Shown in pieces: positions 61,727 through 64,000 of a stretch of 64,000 nt of DNA; positions within the stretch are counted from its first letter, which is position 1, and every line of letters starts with the position of its first letter. A program made the position numbers and the translations under genes. The stretch is from JACPNO01 sp963825405 (GTDB lineage: Bacteria; Acidobacteriota; Terriglobia; Bryobacterales; Bryobacteraceae). The notes beneath the pieces were generated by a model. The model searched no databases. It saw nothing but the letters and a program-made list of their open reading frames with translations, and had not been told where the DNA came from. The stretch is from NCBI GenBank assembly GCA_963825405.1, contig CAWGTB010000003.1, positions 806,001-870,000 on the forward strand. The letters are read 5' to 3'.

Positions 61727-64000
61727 TTGAGGGAAGTGCGCGCCGCAGGCAAATTCGCTGCAATTGGGTTGTTTTTTCTGTTAATCGGCGTCCAGGCTCC
61801 GGCGCAGCAAATTACTTTCCAACCCCCGGCTACCTACGCGGCGCAAAAAGGCAGCCTGGCCATGGTCACCGGTGATTTTAATGGCGATGGCATTTTGGAT
61901 CTAGCCGTGGGAAATGCCGGTTCTTTTTCGGTTTCTGTGCTGTTGGGTGTCGGCAATGGCACGTTTCATGCGGCCGTGAATTACAGCGTCCCCAATGGCT
62001 GCGTGCCGAACTCGCTGAGCGTGGGCGACTTCAAAAAAGATGGCCATCTGGACTTGCTGGCAGTTTGCGGCGTCACCGCCAAGATCGTGATTCTTCCCGG
62101 AAACGGTGATGGAACCTTTGGGGCTGCCATACCCACCTCGCTGCCCTTGCCGGTGCTGTCCGGCAACCTCATTGAGGCTTCGCTCGGACTGGCTGTGGCC
62201 GACTTCGACAAGGATGGCAACACCGACATAATCCTGGTGGCGGGAGTTCTGAATCAACAGAATTCAACGGCCGCTTATCTTCTTCGCGGCCGCGGCGATG
62301 GCACGTTCCAGCCGGCGAGCCAGGTGAATTTGGGAGGGAACTTTCCAATCTCGGTGGCCACGGGAGATTTCGATGGAGATGGCGTACCCGATCTGGCGGC
62401 AATCGTGTCTCAAGGCGCCGATATCGGAATTCCGCACCTGGTGATTGCGCTCGGCGACGGTAAGGGCGCGTTCAACGTTCACGAGTCGTACCAGGTGACG
62501 CTTGGCCTCAGGCATGATGGTTGGCGATGTGAATGCGGATGGCATCGCCGATATCGTGTTGTTCGGAGTGGACGCGGTGCAAGTCAACAATCAATTGGTG
62601 ACCGGCACGGTGGTCTTCACCGGCAGCGGCGATGGCAGCTTTCAGCGTCCACGTTTAGCGACCAGCAGTCGATCCAGGCGGACGGAATCAACGGTCTGAT
62701 CGCGGCGTCGGTATGTCTGGCGGACCTGCGCGGGACGGGCAAGCCGGATATTGTCGAAGCCCTTTGGTCCGGCAAGTCCGGCGACTTGAGCGCTGCCAAC
62801 GGTTTGATTCTGGTGTTCAGGAATAATCTGGATGGCACGTTTCAGAAGCCGGTGGCGGTTTCGACGAGCACGGTTTTTCTTCCCACGGCGGTGGTAGCAG
62901 GCGATTTCGACGGCGACGGCCGCGCCGATCTGGCATTCGCGCAATTGCCGGTAGCCGGCGTGGCGGCAGTCGGAGGCGGCAGCGGCTCTGACCTGACGCA
63001 AGTATTCACCCAACTTCCCGTTGGCAGTGTGACGGTTTTACTCAACAGCACCGCGGTTTTGACGCGAACCATTTCGCATATCGCCAATGGCGGCGGATTC
63101 CGCACCAGCATCATTCTGATCAACACCGGCACTGATCCGGCGGGTTTCACGCTGAAGTTTTGGGACAACGACGGCAATCCGCTGGCGCTGCCGCTCGAAA
63201 GCGGCGAGACAGTTTCCGTGCTCACCGGGACGATACAACCCGGGGTGGCGCATTTCATTCGCACGACTGGCGGGGCGTCATCGCAACCAGCAGGCTGGGC
63301 GGAGTTGACAGCGCCGGGAACCATCGACGGCAATGCCATTTTTGGACTGCAGACAGCGGGTCAGGGCGACTCGGAAGCGGCCGTGCCGCTCAGCCCTGCA
63401 GGCGGAACGCAGCTCTTTTTGCCATTCGACGATACGCCGGGCTTCGTCACAGGCATTGCCTTCGCCGATTCCGGCACGCAAGCCGCCACGTTGACGACGA
63501 CGTTGCGGGACGATTCGAATAAATCACTGGCAGCGCCGACAATGATCCCGGTTCCCGCGCGGGGCCATTATTCCGAAGTGCTGACCATGCAGTATCCGGC
63601 CACGGTGAATAAGCGCGGTGTGGCGCATTTTTCGTCCAACACCAGCGTTTCGGGATTGGGGATTCGCGCCAACGGCAAAGCTTTCACGACGATCGAAGCG
63701 CTGACGGGCGTGACCGCTGCGCCGAAAACGATTGCGCACATCGCGAGCGGTGGCGGCTGGAGGACGACGTTCCTTCTGGTAAACACGGATACGAAAGCCG
63801 CCAGTTTCACGTTGAAATTTTGGGATGACAGCGGTAGCACCGCTACGCTCGTGCTGGTGGGCGATGGAACAACGGCTAGTCTTACGGACACCATCCAGCC
63901 GGGTGGGTTGCGCGTGGTGCAAACCAGCTTTTCGGGCGCAATGGTCTCCGGATCGGCGACCGTCAGCGTGACCGGCGCGATCAGCGGGACAGCCATTTTC
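61727..64000 (+). CDS. Secreted FG-GAP/VCBS-repeat protein (3' partial, two indels)
   Basis: A large exported protein truncated by the window end. The TTG 61727 start (or GTG 61736) leads into a signal peptide (FAAIGLFFLLIGVQAPAQQ). Seven FG-GAP/VCBS-type calcium-binding repeats follow, for example GDFNGDGILDLAV, GDFKKDGHLDLLAV, ADFDKDGNTDIILV and GDFDGDGRADLAFA. The frame changes near 62505 and returns near 62645; one repeat, GDVNADGIADIVLF, lies in the middle frame. The C-terminal part contains two similar Ig-like units, HIANGGGFRTSIILINTGTD at about 63075 and HIASGGGWRTTFLLVNTDTK at about 63735. It is probably a cell-surface propeller protein. Confidence 0.85.
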   Translation, partial: MREVRAAGKFAAIGLFFLLIGVQAPAQQITFQPPATYAAQKGSLAMVTGDFNGDGILDLAVGNAGSFSVSVLLGVGNGTFHAAVNYSVPNGCVPNSLSVGDFKKDGHLDLLAVCGVTAKIVILPGNGDGTFGAAIPTSLPLPVLSGNLIEASLGLAVADFDKDGNTDIILVAGVLNQQNSTAAYLLRGRGDGTFQPASQVNLGGNFPISVATGDFDGDGVPDLAAIVSQGADIGIPHLVIALGDGKGAFNVHESYQVTLGLRHDGWRCECGWHRRYRVVRSGRGASQQSIGDRHGGLHRQRRWQLSASTFSDQQSIQADGINGLIAASVCLADLRGTGKPDIVEALWSGKSGDLSAANGLILVFRNNLDGTFQKPVAVSTSTVFLPTAVVAGDFDGDGRADLAFAQLPVAGVAAVGGGSGSDLTQVFTQLPVGSVTVLLNSTAVLTRTISHIANGGGFRTSIILINTGTDPAGFTLKFWDNDGNPLALPLESGETVSVLTGTIQPGVAHFIRTTGGASSQPAGWAELTAPGTIDGNAIFGLQTAGQGDSEAAVPLSPAGGTQLFLPFDDTPGFVTGIAFADSGTQAATLTTTLRDDSNKSLAAPTMIPVPARGHYSEVLTMQYPATVNKRGVAHFSSNTSVSGLGIRANGKAFTTIEALTGVTAAPKTIAHIASGGGWRTTFLLVNTDTKAASFTLKFWDDSGSTATLVLVGDGTTASLTDTIQPGGLRVVQTSFSGAMVSGSATVSVTGAISGTAIF

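Overview
The window reads as chromosomal DNA, GC-rich overall, from an Acidobacterium, most likely Terriglobia/Bryobacteraceae close to Candidatus Solibacter. The grounds are family-level: a secreted VWFA-related protein of the acidobacterial TIGR03436 type (12693-13700), a stand-alone Solibacter-type TIGR03437 protein (15806-16594), an X6-type ECF sigma factor coupled to a giant Ser/Thr kinase with TPR and PD40 repeats (36165-41056), a second PEGA-type Ser/Thr kinase, and many DUF-level proteins common in that group. No rRNA, tRNA, transposase, phage gene or CRISPR array was seen. The left edge starts inside a gene and the right edge ends inside one.

Layout. 1-6.3 kb: sugar kinase, fatty acid desaturase, a two-component pair, a small secreted protein and a two-domain esterase, nearly all broken by single-base indels. 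6.4-12.5 kb: a JmjC/cupin protein, a NitT/TauT-type ABC importer (lipoprotein, ATPase, permease), an M13 metallopeptidase and an unknown protein. 12.5-19 kb: VWFA protein, S24-like peptidase plus mutY, TIGR03437 protein, two secreted proteins and a WD40 protein. 19-27 kb: a long minus-strand run dagK, unknown, quinone oxidoreductase, orphan histidine kinase, lipoprotein, Xaa-Pro peptidase, accB, accC. 27-35.3 kb: ligA, DUF2203, amino-acid permease, maf, DUF1684, DUF721 (DciA-like), gatC, gatA, sod. 35.3-41 kb: PhoB-like regulator, then the sigma factor/kinase pair. 41-44 kb: a LarA-like protein plus GH51 arabinofuranosidase. 44.2-48.6 kb: the conserved rpmH-rnpA-yidD-yidC-jag-mnmE cluster. 48.7-54.2 kb: a vapBC-type toxin-antitoxin pair, a SnoaL-like protein, tldD-tldE with a small membrane protein, and an A/T-richer TPR gene between direct repeats. 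54.2-64 kb: PEGA kinase overlapping a sulfite dehydrogenase with a fused haem domain, a zinc-ribbon protein, a coiled-coil methyltransferase, queF with a LOR/SDH (ornithine cyclodeaminase-like) gene, and a partial FG-GAP/VCBS repeat protein.

Three families of dispersed palindromic repeats thread through the intergenic spaces. Family A (GGCAGGTCCCCGACCTGCC arms) sits within a few bases of gene 3' ends at four places. Family B (CTCGCAGAGACGCAGAG arms) occurs at five places. Family C (GGGGACAGACGA arms) occurs once, at 61.6 kb. Many neighbouring genes overlap by ATGA, GTGA or TTGA, so translational coupling is common.

Single-base indels occur throughout, including in genes expected to be essential (ligA, yidC), and are dense in the first 6 kb. 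I read most as sequence or assembly error rather than decay. I found no clear-cut new system. The best leads are the S24-like peptidase without HTH joined to mutY behind helically phased repeats, the direct-repeat-flanked TPR cassette, the kinase/sulfite-dehydrogenase overlap, the queF/LOR-SDH pair, and the repeat families themselves.
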